Source of the DNA: an uncultured Flavobacteriaceae bacterium
GTDB taxonomy: Bacteria; Bacteroidota; Bacteroidia; Flavobacteriales; Flavobacteriaceae
DNA length: 64,000 nt
Direction of reading: 5' to 3'
Assembly (NCBI GenBank): GCA_947494825.1
Contig: CANLWN010000009.1
Coordinates: 1 to 64,000 of the forward strand
Shown here in pieces: positions 15,114 to 24,865 of the stretch (the stretch's first letter is position 1; every line of letters starts with the position of its first letter). The position numbers were made by a program, and so were the translations under genes. Below the pieces are notes generated by a model. That model worked only from the letters and a program-made list of their open reading frames with translations, was not told the DNA's origin and searched no databases.

Positions 15114-15902
15114 ATGAATATTCTAGAAAAAATAGTTCGTGATAAACGAAGGGAAGTCGCTCTTAAAAAGGAACTTATCCCTATTTCACAATTGGAACAT
15201 TCGATCTTGTTCCAGAGAAAATCGCATTCCCTGGCAACCGCTCTGCGCAATAGCAAAACGGGAATTATTGCAGAGCATAAGAGGCGTTCGCCTTCCAAGG
15301 CGGTGATCAATCAAGCGTTAAGCGTTCATGACGTTGCCAGGGGCTATGAAAATGCAGGTGTTTCGGGAATGTCCGTTTTGACCGATGGCAAGTATTTTGG
15401 GGGTTCCCTGGACGATCTTACGCTGGCCAGGGCGGCCGTACAATTGCCCTTATTACGCAAGGAATTTATTATAGACCCCTATCAAGTCTTGGAAGCAAAG
15501 GCTTACGGGGCAGATGTTGTTTTGTTGATTACAGCCATATTGGAGACGGCGGAAATTAAGGAACTATCCGAATTTGCCCAAAGTTTGGGGCTAGAGGTCC
15601 TGTTGGAGGTCCATAATCTGGAGGAACTGAGAAGGTCCTTGCTACCCAGCGTGGACATGCTGGGCGTAAACAACCGGAATTTGAAAACCTTTGAGGTAAG
15701 TCTGGAGACCAGTAAATCCCTGTCCGCTTCCATTCCCGAGGATTTTGTAAAGGTATCGGAAAGCGGTATTGGCAATGTGGAAGCCATTAAGGAACTTAGG
15801 CCCTTTGGGTACCAAGGCTTTTTAATCGGGGAGAATTTTATGAAGGCCTCCAATCCTGGAGAAGGTGCCGAACACTTTATAACCCAATTGAATACGCCAT
15901 GA
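15114..15902 (+). CDS. trpC: Indole-3-glycerol phosphate synthase
   Basis: A 262-residue TIM-barrel enzyme. Signature pieces are AEHKRRSPSKAVI (Lys in the catalytic EhKRrSPS loop), SVLTDGKYFGGSLDDL, LRKEFIIDPYQVLEAKAYGAD, LEVHNLEEL, GVNNRNLKTFEV and SESGIGN. It closes the ring of CdRP to give indole-3-glycerol phosphate. Its stop overlaps the trpF start by 4 bp, indicating translational coupling. Confidence 0.96.
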   Translation: MNILEKIVRDKRREVALKKELIPISQLEHSILFQRKSHSLATALRNSKTGIIAEHKRRSPSKAVINQALSVHDVARGYENAGVSGMSVLTDGKYFGGSLDDLTLARAAVQLPLLRKEFIIDPYQVLEAKAYGADVVLLITAILETAEIKELSEFAQSLGLEVLLEVHNLEELRRSLLPSVDMLGVNNRNLKTFEVSLETSKSLSASIPEDFVKVSESGIGNVEAIKELRPFGYQGFLIGENFMKASNPGEGAEHFITQLNTP

Positions 15903-16543
15903 AACTGAAGGTCTGTGGGATGAAATATCAAGACAATAGCCATAGCGTGGCCACACTCGGCCCTGACTATATGGGGTTTATCTTTTGGGAACCGTCCAAA
16001 CGCTATGTTGGGGCACAGCTTCCCGAGATTCCCGCCCATATTAAGAAAGTAGGGGTTTTTGTAGACGCTGGCATCGCGGAAATCATAGAAAAAGTAGCGC
16101 GGTTCCATCTGTGGGGCATACAACTTCACGGGATGGAAAGTCCGGCTTTTTGTGCTGACCTACGGGCAAAAGTGCTACGTTCAGGTGAATTATCGAAGGT
16201 AAAGATCATCAAAGTATTTTCTGTTGACGTACATTTTGATTTTACCGTACTGGAACCCTATGAGGCGGTCAGTGATTACTATATGTTCGATACCAAGGGA
16301 AAACTTCCCGGAGGCAACGGCTATACTTTTGATTGGGAAGTATTGAAAAATTATCCCTCTAGCAAACCGTATTTCCTCAGCGGAGGTATCGGGCTTGGGG
16401 AAAAGGACAAAATAGCGGCCTTTTTGCAAACAGGGGCATCCAAATATTGCCATGCCATTGATGTCAACAGCAGTTTTGAAAGTGAACCCGGACGTAAAGA
16501 GCCAGAAAAATTAAAAGCGTTTAAAGCACTGATACAGGTGTAA
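15899..16543 (+). CDS. trpF: Phosphoribosylanthranilate isomerase
   Basis: A 214-residue TIM barrel. The N-terminal KVCGMKY supplies the catalytic Cys, the [15 protein letters not shown] strand follows, VGVFVDAG and QLHGMES are conserved, [16 protein letters not shown] carries the catalytic Asp and Gly-rich loop, and FLSGGIG closes the phosphate site. Separate trpC and trpF genes are the norm in Bacteroidota. The start overlaps the trpC stop. Confidence 0.95.
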   Translation: MKLKVCGMKYQDNSHSVATLGPDYMGFIFWEPSKRYVGAQLPEIPAHIKKVGVFVDAGIAEIIEKVARFHLWGIQLHGMESPAFCADLRAKVLRSGELSKVKIIKVFSVDVHFDFTVLEPYEAVSDYYMFDTKGKLPGGNGYTFDWEVLKNYPSSKPYFLSGGIGLGEKDKIAAFLQTGASKYCHAIDVNSSFESEPGRKEPEKLKAFKALIQV

Positions 16544-16557
16544 ACAAAAAGAGTAAC

Positions 16558-17742
16558 ATGAAGACCTATCACGTAGATGAAAAAGGATATTACGGGGAGT
16601 TTGGGGGAGCCTTTATCCCTGAAATGCTCTATCCCAATACCGAGGAGCTAAGACAGCAGTACCTACATATTATGGGGGAAACCTCCTTTCAAGAGGAATT
16701 TGATCAACTGTTAAAGGACTATGTTGGCAGACCAACGCCTTTGTATTTTGCCGGCCGCTTGTCCGAAAAGTACCAGACCAAAATTTATCTGAAACGGGAA
16801 GACCTTTGCCATACCGGTGCACACAAGGTAAACAACACTATCGGGCAAATTCTTATGGCAAAAAAACTGGGCAAAAATCGAATCATAGCCGAAACCGGGG
16901 CAGGACAGCATGGGGTGGCCACAGCTACCGTATGCGCACTTATGGGCATCAAATGTGTGGTATATATGGGAGAAATCGATATTGCCCGCCAGGCGCCCAA
17001 CGTGGCACGAATGAAAATGTTGGGAGCCGAGGTGCGACCCGCCCTCTCCGGAAGTAGGACCCTAAAGGATGCCACTAATGAGGCAATCAGGGACTGGATC
17101 AATAATCCAGTGGATACCCATTACATCATCGGATCGGTAGTAGGCCCCCACCCCTATCCGGATATGGTAGCGCGGTTTCAATCGGTAATCTCCGCTGAGA
17201 TCAAGACACAATTGCTGGAAAAAGAAGGCAGGGAGAATCCCGATTACGTTGTGGCCTGCGTAGGCGGTGGCAGTAATGCCGCCGGGGCCTATTATCATTT
17301 TTTGGATAATGCCGATGTGGGCATCATAGCGGTGGAAGCAGCAGGGAAGGGAATAGATTCCGGAGAGAGTGCCGCCACCTCTGCCTTGGGAAAGATCGGT
17401 ATTATCCATGGCAGTAAGACACTACTGATGCAAACCTCAGATGGGCAAATTACCGAACCCTATTCCATTTCTGCTGGCCTGGATTATCCCGGCGTGGGCC
17501 CGCTGCATGCCCACCTATACCGTTCTGGCCGGGGCGAATTTATTTCCATCACGGATGATGAGGCCATGAATGCAGGCTTACAGGTTTCCCAATTGGAGGG
17601 TATTATCCCTGCCATAGAAACTTCCCATGCCTTTGCCATTTTTGAACACCGAAAATTCCGGCCAGAGGAACTCGTGGTCATTAACCTTTCTGGTCGTGGC
17701 GACAAGGATTTGGATACGTATATCGATTATTTTGAACTGTAA
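16558..17742 (+). CDS. trpB: Tryptophan synthase beta chain
   Basis: A 394-residue PLP enzyme of the TrpB1 type. [14 protein letters not shown] starts the fold, the PLP lysine is Lys90 in [11 protein letters not shown], the phosphate loop is [10 protein letters not shown], and the [10 protein letters not shown] loop contains the catalytic Glu. It condenses indole with serine. It is followed not by trpA directly but by a 184-bp repeat element, unusual for a pair of subunits needing equal amounts. Confidence 0.97.
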   Translation: MKTYHVDEKGYYGEFGGAFIPEMLYPNTEELRQQYLHIMGETSFQEEFDQLLKDYVGRPTPLYFAGRLSEKYQTKIYLKREDLCHTGAHKVNNTIGQILMAKKLGKNRIIAETGAGQHGVATATVCALMGIKCVVYMGEIDIARQAPNVARMKMLGAEVRPALSGSRTLKDATNEAIRDWINNPVDTHYIIGSVVGPHPYPDMVARFQSVISAEIKTQLLEKEGRENPDYVVACVGGGSNAAGAYYHFLDNADVGIIAVEAAGKGIDSGESAATSALGKIGIIHGSKTLLMQTSDGQITEPYSISAGLDYPGVGPLHAHLYRSGRGEFISITDDEAMNAGLQVSQLEGIIPAIETSHAFAIFEHRKFRPEELVVINLSGRGDKDLDTYIDYFEL

Positions 17743-17748
17743 CACTAT

Positions 17749-17932
17749 GTCATTCCTGCGAAAGCAGGAATCCAAAAAATGTATACAAAACGGTTGACCC
17801 GTATGATGTTCGTGGCATTGCCGACAAAAATGAATGGAAAATTAAACCGATAACAGGCAATCATCCAGATCGGAACGATTTGGTCAGTGATAGGTAAGAC
17901 TAACAATGGATTCCTGCTTTCGCAGGAATGAC
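17749..17932. repeat. REP/MITE-like inverted-repeat element between trpB and trpA
   Basis: A 26-bp arm at 17749-17774 (GTCATTCCTGCGAAAGCAGG then AATCCA) is matched by its exact reverse complement at 17907-17932. Each arm contains its own short hairpin (ATTCCTGC...GCAGGAAT). The arm belongs to the widespread GTCATTCC(T/C)GCGAAAGC(A/G)GGAATC type of REP sequence, often associated with RAYT transposases; none is visible here. The 132-bp core has one frame open to a TAA at 17895-17897, without a start of its own. The pair would form a long hairpin in the trp mRNA. Confidence 0.85.
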
Positions 17933-17967
17933 AAAAGTAAAAAGCGGGAATGACAAAATTAAAAAGA

Positions 17968-18729
17968 ATGAACAGAATACATCATAAACTGCAGGAGGAC
18001 AAAAAACTCCTCTCCATATATTTCACCGCTGGTTATCCCCAGTTAAACGATACCGTAAAGATTATTCAGGAATTGGAGGCCCACGGTGTGGATATGATCG
18101 AAATTGGCCTCCCCTTTAGTGATCCCCTGGCAGACGGACCCACCATACAGCAAAGCTCCACAACGGCACTTAACAATGGGATGCATACGGCACTGTTATT
18201 TGAACAACTCCAGGGCATTCGGGATTCGGTTTCCATTCCCTTGATCCTGATGGGGTATTTTAACCCGATGCTACAGTACGGTGTGGAGGCCTTTTGCAAG
18301 AAGTGTAACGAAGTTGGTATTGATGGTCTTATTATACCCGACCTGCCCCTGGATGTGTACCAAAAGGACTATGAAGCCCTCTGTAAAAGGTACGGCCTAA
18401 TCAATGTCTTTCTGATTACCCCACAAACCAGTGAGCAGCGTATACGTGAAATCGATACGGCTTCCGAAGGTTTCATTTATATGGTAAGTTCCGCTAGTGT
18501 AACCGGGGCCCAAGAAGGTTTTGGCGAAGAGCAGAAACGCTATTTTGAGCGGGTGGCCTCGTTGGAACTCGTACACCCGCAAATCGTGGGATTCGGTATC
18601 AGCAATGCCCAAACCTTTCAACAAGCAGTCCAAAATACCAAAGGGGCCATTATAGGTTCTGCCTTTATTAAACATTTAACGCAAAATGGCACCAACAATA
18701 TTGCCGATTTTATAAAAGGAATTTGCTAA
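17968..18729 (+). CDS. trpA: Tryptophan synthase alpha chain
   Basis: A 253-residue TIM barrel that cleaves indole-3-glycerol phosphate to indole. SIYFTAGYPQLNDT, DMIEIGLPFSDPLADGPTIQQSS (catalytic Glu and Asp) and DGLIIPDLPLD are the family signature; SSASVTGAQ binds phosphate. I prefer the ATG at 17968, giving MNRIHHKLQ as in relatives; an ATG at 17950 would add six residues. The gene ends the trp operon and no hairpin terminator is visible before the next gene. Confidence 0.95.
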   Translation: MNRIHHKLQEDKKLLSIYFTAGYPQLNDTVKIIQELEAHGVDMIEIGLPFSDPLADGPTIQQSSTTALNNGMHTALLFEQLQGIRDSVSIPLILMGYFNPMLQYGVEAFCKKCNEVGIDGLIIPDLPLDVYQKDYEALCKRYGLINVFLITPQTSEQRIREIDTASEGFIYMVSSASVTGAQEGFGEEQKRYFERVASLELVHPQIVGFGISNAQTFQQAVQNTKGAIIGSAFIKHLTQNGTNNIADFIKGIC

Positions 18730-18760
18730 ATTTAACCCTTCAATTAATGCAATATCATAC

Positions 18761-20260
18761 ATGAAAAAAATACTTCTTGTAGTTTTTTTGGCTTTCAACT
18801 TTTCCGTATTTGCCCAAGATAGCTCCCAAATTAAATCGCAGGTGCGGCATACCATTGATGAACTCAGGGATTTTGTGGCCATCCCCAACGATGCCCTGGA
18901 CCATGCCGATATCAATAGGAACCTGACCTGGCTGACAAAAAAATTCAACGAGCGAGGCTTTAATTCCTCCGTGCTGCCCACCGAAGGTGAATCGCTCTTT
19001 TTCGCAGCCATGCCCATGGAGGACAGCAAACCCACCATCTTGTTTTACATGCATTTTGATGGGCAATCGGTAGACCCTTCCAAATGGGACCAACCCAATC
19101 CTTACCAAGTAGTATTGAAATCCCCGGAAGGCGACGGGTGGAAAACGCAGCCCTTCGAGGAACTCAACGAAGATATCGATTATGACTGGCGACTGTTTGG
19201 TCGTTCTACCTCTGATGACAAAGGCCCGATCGTGATGTTCCTGAATGCGATAGACCTTCTCAAAAAGAACAATGTGGTCCTTCCTTTTAACGTCAAGGTC
19301 ATTCTGGACAGTGAGGAGGAAAAAAGCAGCAAACCCCTAGCCAAGGCCATAAAGCAGTACAAGGAACTTTTGGAGGCCGACTTTCTGTTCATAGCGGACG
19401 GACCGGTACATGTTTCCGGCCAACCTACCATGGTGTACGGCTGTCGTGGGATCACCACCTTGTCCTTGACCACCTACGGCCCTCTAAAACCACAGCACAG
19501 TGGTCATTATGGCAATTACGCGCCCAATCCAGGTTTCCTGCTAGCCGAGGTCCTGGCCAGTATGAAGGATGCAGACGGAAAGGTGACCATTGCGGGCTAC
19601 TACGACGGTATTTCAATAGACGAGGCCACCTTGAATATTTTAAAGGGCGTTCCGGACGATGCGGAAGTCATCAATACCCATTTGGCCATTAGAAATCCTG
19701 AAGGCGTTGGTAGTTTTTATCAAGAGGCCATGCAGTATCCCTCGCTCAACGTTCGCGGCCTGGGTTCGGGTTGGATAGGGCCCAAGGCCCGTACTATTGT
19801 ACCTGCCACCGCTACGGCCGAAATCGATATTCGTTTGGTGCCGGAATCGGATGGTAATCGGCTTAAGACCCTAGTAAAAAACCATATAAAAAAACTAGGA
19901 TACCACATTACGGATAGTGTTCCCACCAAGGCGGAACGTATGGCGCATGACAAAATTATGACCATTACCGAAGGGAACGTTACCGATGCTTTCCGAACCG
20001 ATCTGGACAACCCGTATGGGGTATTTTTGTCCGACATTCTAAAAAGTACCTTTGGGCAAGAAGTGGTAAAAATCCGAATAGCCGGGGGAACGGTACCCAT
20101 TGCTCCCTTTATCAATGAACTGAATATCCCCGCTTTTTTGGTCCCCATGGTAAATCCGGACAACAACCAGCACAGCCCCAACGAAAATTTGAGAATTGGC
20201 CATATCGCCTATGGCGTCCAGGCCATTTATCAGGTACTGAGTACAGAACTTAGGGAGTAA
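18761..20260 (+). CDS. Secreted M20-family metallopeptidase
   Basis: A 499-residue protein with a signal peptide (cut after VFAQ, about residue 19) and an M20/M25/M40 di-zinc peptidase fold. Metal-site motifs are MHFDGQSVD (His, with catalytic Asp two residues on), RSTSDDKGP (bridging Asp), DSEEEKSS (catalytic and ligand Glu) and a late His in PDNNQHSPNENLRIG. A lid/dimerisation domain lies at about 215-380. It probably hydrolyses dipeptides or N-acyl amino acids in the periplasm. It starts 31 bp after trpA but is not a tryptophan gene. Confidence 0.88.
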   Translation: MKKILLVVFLAFNFSVFAQDSSQIKSQVRHTIDELRDFVAIPNDALDHADINRNLTWLTKKFNERGFNSSVLPTEGESLFFAAMPMEDSKPTILFYMHFDGQSVDPSKWDQPNPYQVVLKSPEGDGWKTQPFEELNEDIDYDWRLFGRSTSDDKGPIVMFLNAIDLLKKNNVVLPFNVKVILDSEEEKSSKPLAKAIKQYKELLEADFLFIADGPVHVSGQPTMVYGCRGITTLSLTTYGPLKPQHSGHYGNYAPNPGFLLAEVLASMKDADGKVTIAGYYDGISIDEATLNILKGVPDDAEVINTHLAIRNPEGVGSFYQEAMQYPSLNVRGLGSGWIGPKARTIVPATATAEIDIRLVPESDGNRLKTLVKNHIKKLGYHITDSVPTKAERMAHDKIMTITEGNVTDAFRTDLDNPYGVFLSDILKSTFGQEVVKIRIAGGTVPIAPFINELNIPAFLVPMVNPDNNQHSPNENLRIGHIAYGVQAIYQVLSTELRE

Positions 20261-20290
20261 CATTATCTGTCTTTAGTAAACAGGGAGAAC

Positions 20291-20965
20291 CTAAGATTCG
20301 AAGAAGGGCCTATATTGCATCACCCTAAAATCGAAGGTAGTGAATTTTGGGTTTTGGTCCTTTAATCGCTTATAGGTTTCCAAACTTCCCACCGCCCTAT
20401 TCGCCGCTCCGGATGGCGCGGTCAATGACACGGTTTTCACCTTCCTTGTGTCGGTTAGGTGCAGCTCATGTATCCGAGGTACCTCGTTGGAGACCACCTC
20501 AAATTTCAGCTTGTGTTCTTTAATCAATTTCCTGAAAAAATATTCGGGTCCGTTTTTACTGTTGCCACCCATGAACAAGAGTGTATCTATCTTCGGATAA
20601 GCCTTTAGGTATCCGATCATATCACGGAGTTTTACGTTCTGCATCCCCAGATCTGAAGCGTCTACTTTTTCGCGTTCGGCGCTGGCCACAATATCGCACA
20701 CACCTATTTTTTTTTCCAACAAAAAACCCTTTCGCTGTTCGGTGGCCACTTGGGTGGTCTCGTAACGAAGGCCCAGATCAAAAATGACGTCGAGAATCCG
20801 CCACAACTGCCCATTTCTGCTACCGTAGCAGAAATCCACATCGTCTACCTTTAGGTCTCCCATAGTAAATCTTGGGGGCGGAAGGGTCCCCACAATAAGC
20901 TTGGTGGCTTCCTCAAAAAGAAAAGGTTCGTAGGGATGGGTATGTAGGAAGGGTATTGGACTCAT
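20291..20965 (-). CDS. Uracil-DNA glycosylase family protein
   Basis: A 224-residue member of the UDG superfamily. GTLPPPRF at 26-33 occupies the place of motif 1, and FCYGSRNGQLWRIL (about 46-59) matches the Y-G-x-x-x-N-x-x-W pattern seen in mismatch and hypoxanthine glycosylases; LFMGGNSKNG is a plausible central strand. It lacks the GQDPY of family 1 enzymes, so uracil specificity is not assured. It is convergent with the M20 gene. Confidence 0.75.
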   Translation of the reverse strand: MSPIPFLHTHPYEPFLFEEATKLIVGTLPPPRFTMGDLKVDDVDFCYGSRNGQLWRILDVIFDLGLRYETTQVATEQRKGFLLEKKIGVCDIVASAEREKVDASDLGMQNVKLRDMIGYLKAYPKIDTLLFMGGNSKNGPEYFFRKLIKEHKLKFEVVSNEVPRIHELHLTDTRKVKTVSLTAPSGAANRAVGSLETYKRLKDQNPKFTTFDFRVMQYRPFFES

Positions 20966-21032
20966 CCCAGTAAGTTTTCAGTTATTCGCTTCACAATGCA
21001 CCTTATACCTTTGACCAAACATCATAGACCTG

Positions 21033-24000
21033 CTACTTCAGCACCAAAACCAGATCATCGGTATTTACCAAAGAGCCACCGTCCAATTGGATACGATCTA
21101 CTTTCCCTTCCTCGGTAGCCGTGACCGTGGTCTCCATTTTCATGGCCTCAATTACAAAGAGGGGCTGGTTTTTTTTCACCTCTTGACCTTTCTTTACCAA
21201 TACATTCGACAACAGGCCTTGAAGCGGTGCACCGATCTGTTTGGGGTCTGTAGCATCTGCTTTTACATTCTCTTTATGCTCCACCTTCACTGAGGTGTCC
21301 TTTACCAACACATTGCGAAGTTGTCCGTTGATCTTAAAAAAGACACTTACGTTCCCGGCATCATCGGGTTCTCCTTTTAGCATTAGAGAGACCAGAACGC
21401 GCTTTCCACGATCGAGGTCTACCATAATTTCCTCACCCACATCCATCCCGTAAAAAAAGTTTTTGGTAGGAATGTTCATGACGTTGCCGAATTTGACGTG
21501 ATTGTTATAGGCATCGGTAAAAACCTTTGGATATAACTTGTAGGACAGGAAATCTGTAATCATCAGTTCCCTGCCCATTCCCTTTCTGAACTTTCTTTTA
21601 AAAGCCTTGAACTCTTTATCAAAGTCTATGGGTTCCAGATGGGCGTTGGGTCTATTGCTATAGGGTTTTTGGTCTTTGAGAACAATTTTTTGCAGCTTTT
21701 TTGGGAAGCCTCCCACGGGTTGCCCCAAATCTCCCTTAAAGAAACTAATGACGGATTGAGGAAAGGAAATTTCATCCCCCTTTTCCAGAACGTCCTCTAC
21801 CGTAAGGTTGTTGCTGATCATGTATTGGGCCATGTCTCCCACTACCTTGGAACTGGGCGTCACCTTAACAATGTCACCGAATAAGGTATTGACTTCGCCG
21901 TACATCTTGGTAACCTCCGGAAATTTATCCTCCAGCCCCAAGGCAATGGCCTGTCCCTTTAAATTAGAATACTGTCCGCCCGGTATTTCATGGCTGTACA
22001 CTTCGCCCGTGCCCGATTTTAAACCAGATTCAAAAGGATAGTAATAGTTTCTGACCGTCTCCCAATAGTTGGAATACTCCGCCAGCTTTTCGATATCCAA
22101 AATATTCTCCCGCTCGTGGAACCGCAACATCTCTGCCACGGAATTAAAATTGGGCTGGGAGGTCAGGCCCGAAAGTCCACCCAGGGCCACATCAATGACA
22201 TCTACTCCGGCCTCTACGGCTTTTAGGTACATTGCGGCCTGTATGGAAGAGGTATCGTGGGTATGGAGGTGGATAGGGATATTGATTTCCGATTTTAGGG
22301 CAGAGATCAGTTCAAAGGCCGCATTGGGCTTTAGCAGGCCTGCCATATCCTTTACCCCCAAAATGTGCGCACCGGCGTTTTCAATATCCTTGGCCAACTG
22401 CACATAATATTTTAGATCGTATTTGCTTTTGGAAGGGTCTAAAATGTCCCCTGTGTAGCACAGCGAGCCCTCTGCCAAACCTCCCGTACGCTTCCTAACA
22501 TATTCGATACAGGGGGCGATGGATTTCATCCAGTTGAGGGAATCGAAAATTCTAAAGACATCAATGCCGGTTTCCCAGGACTGTTCCACAAACTTTTCGA
22601 TCAAGTTATCCGGATAGGCGGTATAGCCCACCCCGTTAGATCCACGGATCAACATTTGCAACAACATATTGGGCATGGCCTTGCGTAGTAGCGCCAAGCG
22701 TTCCCAGGGATTCTCCTGCAAAAACCGCAGACATACATCAAAGGTGGCCCCGCCCCATACTTCCATACTAAAGATCTCCGGGTGGTTCTTGGCATATCCT
22801 TCGGCAACCTGCAACATATCAATGGTACGCATACGGGTGGCCAAAAGGCTTTGATGGGCATCGCGCATGGTGGTATCCGTAAAATGTACTTTCTTTTCTG
22901 CTTTCAACCACTGTGCAAATTTATCCGGCCCCAGTGCAGTAAGCCGATCCTTTGTCCCTTCGGGATAACCGCCATTTTTGGGAAAGGCGGGTACCTTGGG
23001 TTTGGAAAAGACATGGTTTGGGTTGATTTTTTTCACATCCGGATTCCCGTTCACAATGGTCTCTCCCAAGAACTCCACCAGTTTGTTGGCCCTGTTGCGC
23101 GGCTCTACGAACTCGAATAGGGCAGGTTCGTTCTTAATGAAATTTACGGTCACCTTGCCTTCCCTAAAGGTGGGATGCTTCAAAATATTGTCCAAAAAGG
23201 CCATATTGGTCTTAACGCCCCGGATACGGAACTCGGCCAAAGCCCTTCTCATTTTCCTGCAAGAACCGTCCAAAGTTCTACTAATGGCGGAGACCTTGAC
23301 CAACATGGAATCAAAAAAGGGTGAAATGCTCACACCTTGATAGATACTGCCCGCATCTAGTCGGATCCCCAGACCCGAGGCACTTCTATAGGTAGTGACC
23401 ACACCGTAGTCTGGTTTAAAATCGTTGGCGGGATCCTCTGTGGTAATTCTGCACTGCAGCGCATAACCGGTAACCTGGATCGATTCCTGGTCCTGGATCT
23501 TAATTTGTTTATCGGACAATTTGTACCCTCCCGCAATGAAAATCTGGGCCTTGATCAGATCAATGTTGGTTATCATCTCTGTAACCGTATGCTCTACCTG
23601 CACCCGGGGATTCACTTCTATAAAATATATGCTGCCATCCTCGTCCACCAAAAATTCCACAGTGCCAATATTGTTATAGTTCACCGCTTTGCAGATATCC
23701 ACGGCATATTTGTAAAGGCTATCCTTGGTTTCTTGCGGCAATCCGATAGAGGGCGCAAATTCGATGACCTTTTGATAACGGCGTTGTACGGAACAATCAC
23801 GTTCGTACAGGTGCACAATATTGCCATGGGTGTCGGCTACGATCTGTATTTCAATATGCTTTGGGTTCTCCACGAACTTCTCCAGAAAAACGGTATCGTC
23901 CCCAAAGGCGTTCAAGGACTCCCTTCGGGCTTCCGGGAACGCTTTTCTAAGTTCCTCCTCGGTTCGGATAACCCGCATGCCCCGGCCCCCGCCTCCAGAA

Positions 24001-24485
24001 GCAGCTTTCAACATTATGGGATACCCAATGCGTTTGGCTTCTGCCAGTGCCACCTTAATATCGGTGAGATCCTTATCACTGCTCTGTATTACGGGCACCT
24101 TATTGGCCACAGCCACTTCCTTTGCCATGATCTTATCGCCCAAGGCTTTTAAGACGGACACTTTAGGGCCCACAAAAATAATATCGTTGTCCTTGCATTT
24201 TTGGGCAAATTCCGCATTCTCCGAAAGAAACCCATAGCCCGGATGAATGGCATCCACATCATTTTCCTTGGCCACTTTTATAATAGCGTCCATGTCTAGA
24301 TACGGCTTCAAGGGGTCTTTGTCCTCGCCAATCTGGTAACATTCATCGGCCTTATAACGATGTAGGGAATACCGATCTTCATAAGTATAAATACCTACCG
24401 TTTTTATGCCTATCTCTACACAAGCCCTAAAAATTCGTATGGCTATTTCTCCCCTATTTGCTACTAAAACCTTGTTAATTTTCAC
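21033..24485 (-). CDS. pyc: Pyruvate carboxylase
   Basis: A 1150-residue biotin enzyme making oxaloacetate from pyruvate and bicarbonate. Order: biotin carboxylase (about 1-450, with ATP loop ASGGGGRGMRVI and EVNPRVQVEHTVTE), carboxyltransferase (about 530-800, DTTMRDAHQSLLATRMRT, metal-site HLHTHDTSS), tetramerisation domain, and BCCP domain at the C-terminus with biotinyl Lys1116 in EAMKMET. The full-length single-chain form is typical of Bacteroidota. It refills the TCA cycle and feeds gluconeogenesis. It has its own consensus promoter. Confidence 0.97.
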   Translation of the reverse strand: MKINKVLVANRGEIAIRIFRACVEIGIKTVGIYTYEDRYSLHRYKADECYQIGEDKDPLKPYLDMDAIIKVAKENDVDAIHPGYGFLSENAEFAQKCKDNDIIFVGPKVSVLKALGDKIMAKEVAVANKVPVIQSSDKDLTDIKVALAEAKRIGYPIMLKAASGGGGRGMRVIRTEEELRKAFPEARRESLNAFGDDTVFLEKFVENPKHIEIQIVADTHGNIVHLYERDCSVQRRYQKVIEFAPSIGLPQETKDSLYKYAVDICKAVNYNNIGTVEFLVDEDGSIYFIEVNPRVQVEHTVTEMITNIDLIKAQIFIAGGYKLSDKQIKIQDQESIQVTGYALQCRITTEDPANDFKPDYGVVTTYRSASGLGIRLDAGSIYQGVSISPFFDSMLVKVSAISRTLDGSCRKMRRALAEFRIRGVKTNMAFLDNILKHPTFREGKVTVNFIKNEPALFEFVEPRNRANKLVEFLGETIVNGNPDVKKINPNHVFSKPKVPAFPKNGGYPEGTKDRLTALGPDKFAQWLKAEKKVHFTDTTMRDAHQSLLATRMRTIDMLQVAEGYAKNHPEIFSMEVWGGATFDVCLRFLQENPWERLALLRKAMPNMLLQMLIRGSNGVGYTAYPDNLIEKFVEQSWETGIDVFRIFDSLNWMKSIAPCIEYVRKRTGGLAEGSLCYTGDILDPSKSKYDLKYYVQLAKDIENAGAHILGVKDMAGLLKPNAAFELISALKSEINIPIHLHTHDTSSIQAAMYLKAVEAGVDVIDVALGGLSGLTSQPNFNSVAEMLRFHERENILDIEKLAEYSNYWETVRNYYYPFESGLKSGTGEVYSHEIPGGQYSNLKGQAIALGLEDKFPEVTKMYGEVNTLFGDIVKVTPSSKVVGDMAQYMISNNLTVEDVLEKGDEISFPQSVISFFKGDLGQPVGGFPKKLQKIVLKDQKPYSNRPNAHLEPIDFDKEFKAFKRKFRKGMGRELMITDFLSYKLYPKVFTDAYNNHVKFGNVMNIPTKNFFYGMDVGEEIMVDLDRGKRVLVSLMLKGEPDDAGNVSVFFKINGQLRNVLVKDTSVKVEHKENVKADATDPKQIGAPLQGLLSNVLVKKGQEVKKNQPLFVIEAMKMETTVTATEEGKVDRIQLDGGSLVNTDDLVLVLK

Positions 24486-24536
24486 CTATTTTATTTTTTG
24501 AAGAAGACACTGAGACCGTTGGTCTTTAACCAATGG

Positions 24537-24567
24537 CAAACTTACTCTTTTTGGACCACGATCGCAA
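24537..24567 (-). promoter_or_regulatory. pyc promoter
   Basis: Read on the minus strand, TTG (24565-24567) and TAAGTTTG (24537-24544) are 20 bp apart, a full match to TTG-N17..23-TAnnTTTG. The 5' UTR would be about 50 nt. Confidence 0.65.
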
Positions 24568-24734
24568 TACGGGAAAACCATAAAATTTAGAATTTTTGTT
24601 ATAATTCACTACGGCTTTGGGCAGAGGCTTGTCAAAAGATCAGGAAATGGTATTTCCTCTGCCGAATCCTTCATTTCATACAGTGCTATATTTTTTCTAT
24701 CTTATAAGCCTATCTTTAGAAAATTGTCACAGGA

Positions 24735-24860
24735 ATGGGAAAAGGAGATAAAAAAACCAAGCGGGGTAAAATTGCGAATAAATCCTATGGTGCCAGAAGG
24801 CCGGGCAAAGCGGCAAAAACCGTGGTAACGACCAAAAAGAAAGCTACGAAGAAGAAATAG
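24735..24860 (+). CDS. 30S ribosomal protein THX
   Basis: A 41-residue, strongly basic protein starting MGKGDKKTKRGKIANKSYGA, the hallmark of ribosomal protein THX (bTHX/S31e-like), which sits in the 30S head and stabilises 16S rRNA. After the conserved core RRPG it ends in a tail of nearly continuous Lys/Thr/Ala (VTTKKKATKKK). TATCTTTA at 24711-24718 is a possible -7 box. It is monocistronic and convergent with the neighbouring lipoprotein gene, 5 bp away. Confidence 0.9.
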   Translation: MGKGDKKTKRGKIANKSYGARRPGKAAKTVVTTKKKATKKK

Positions 24861-24865
24861 CGGCT

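Noticed and set aside
17578-17775. Minus-strand frame starting MDSCFRRNDI
   Set aside because: The start is translated REP sequence and the rest is antisense to trpB.
23505-24152. A 215-codon frame antisense to pyruvate carboxylase
   Set aside because: It mirrors the biotin carboxylase domain and has no protein-like motifs or start signals.
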